A stretch of 38,845 nt of DNA, taken from NCBI GenBank assembly GCA_028274865.1, contig JAQCMY010000261.1, positions 1 to 38,845 of the forward strand. Reading direction: 5' to 3'. Source of the stretch: Haloferacaceae archaeon (GTDB taxonomy: Archaea > Halobacteriota > Halobacteria > Halobacteriales > Haloferacaceae). Both the position numbers and the translations under genes were made by a program. Below are positions 37,909 to 38,845 of this stretch, in pieces. A model generated the notes under the pieces. The model was not told the origin of the DNA. It worked only from the letters and a program-made list of their open reading frames with translations, and did no database searches. Numbering within the stretch: position 1 is the stretch's first letter; each line of letters opens with the position of its first letter.

Positions 37909-38494
37909 GTGAGCGGACGCACGCGAGCCGGCGCGCTACTGGTCGCCGCGGTCGTCCTCGCCGGGTGTGCCGGCGGGACCGGTGGGTCGGGCGGCACGGA
38001 CCCGGCGCCGACGTCCCCGGCCCAGCCGGCTGGGAGCGTGACGTACGACGTCCGTGCGGGGTCGTTCCCCGACGGGGTGGCGTCGGCGACGGTTCGCCTC
38101 CGGGTCGTCCTCGTCGAGGACACCGACGACCTCGGGCCGTGCTACCCCGGTGTCTTCCGGGGGCCGTACGAGCCGACAGTCACGCCGATTCCGCCGCCGT
38201 CCGGCGAGTGTCACCGGACCGAGACGGTGACACTCGCCCTGACGCCGGGCGCGGAGCGGACGGTCGGCCCGTTCGACGCGCCGGCGGGGACCGCGGGGTA
38301 CGCACTCGTCCTCGCGAACGCGACGGTGCGGGCCGAGAACGGTTCGGCTGTCGGGCGTCCGCGGGACGACGGTAGACCTCGCCGAGACGGCGACACGGCC
38401 AGACGGCGAGCGCCAGCGCGTCGAACTCCGGATCGAGGCGTACGACGACCGGTCGTACGACGACTGGCTGTTCGGGCGGGCGAGCGAGGGCTGA
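37909..38494 (+). pseudogene. Frameshifted lipoprotein gene
   Basis: GTG; LLVAAVVLAGCAGG lipobox, coding character to ~38350 (VRAENGSA), then acidic coding continues in +1 frame (GVRGTTVDLAETATRPDGERQRVELRIEAYDDRSYDDWLFGRASEG*). Confidence 0.7.
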
Positions 38495-38549
38495 CTGGCC
38501 AGGCGCCCGCGAGCACAACCGCTATCCGGGGGGCCGCGCAGAGGCGACC

Positions 38550-38845
38550 ATGGCCACCGTCGACGGTGCGCTCTCGCGCCTGCGCGACCGGGCCGACCTG
38601 CCCGCACGCGAGTCGCTCCCGCGGTGGGTCGCGCCGCTCCCCCGCGCTGTCGAGGATGTCGGCCTCGCCCTCGCGCCGCTGGTCGTCCTGACGAACCTCG
38701 TGGGCACCGCCTTCGGCTTCTGGTACTACCGCTTCCAGTTCGCCGGCACGGAGGTCGCCGCGTGGCCGCTCCTGCCCGACAGCCCCGCCGCGACGCTGTT
38801 CGCGGCGCTCGCGTTCGGCCTCTGGTATCTCGACCGGCCGAGCGA
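38550..38845 (+). CDS. DUF1405-like membrane protein (3' truncated by window)
   Basis: MATVDGALSRLRDR...LAPLVVLTNLVGTAFGFWYYRFQFAGTEVAAWPLLPDSPAATLFAALAFGLWYLDRPS. Confidence 0.8.
   Translation, partial: MATVDGALSRLRDRADLPARESLPRWVAPLPRAVEDVGLALAPLVVLTNLVGTAFGFWYYRFQFAGTEVAAWPLLPDSPAATLFAALAFGLWYLDRPS

Noticed and set aside
1-38845. CRISPR arrays, rRNA genes, IS transposases
   Set aside because: None seen on reading; the only mobile signature is the tfs-integrated tyrosine-recombinase element

Overview
GC-rich haloarchaeal chromosome segment, assigned from codon bias, acidic proteins, GTG starts and haloarchaeal/archaeal gene families. It is densely packed with mostly housekeeping genes: nucleoside phosphorylase, K+ channel/TrkA-N, SAMP/MoaD, Rieske protein, pyrG, guaA-B, beta-RFAP synthase-like, KaiC-like, TFS, MJ0619-type radical SAM, PspA, GCS2-like, dipeptide epimerase + DUF1611, Vms1-like, alcohol dehydrogenase, moaB, ilvD, adk-DUF106-cmk-cbf5 with tRNA-Pro(GGG), MFS, idi, carA and thrB. 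The main accessory feature is a ~2.2 kb integrated element (about 12559-14778). It encodes a tyrosine recombinase and a wHTH protein and appears inserted into the 3' end of the coding sequence of transcription factor S. The displaced native 3' end (…KECGSRWREYN*) is still present at the right boundary, and the element supplies a substitute end (…NEACGSVWREYN*) that changes the zinc-ribbon spacing from CxxC to Cx4C. Other notable points are a SAMP/MoaD-like protein with a 7-residue tail after its diglycine, a KaiC-like protein lacking the Walker A lysine, two frameshifted genes, and two perfect in-frame tandem duplications. All family calls are from reading the provided translations; no database search was run.
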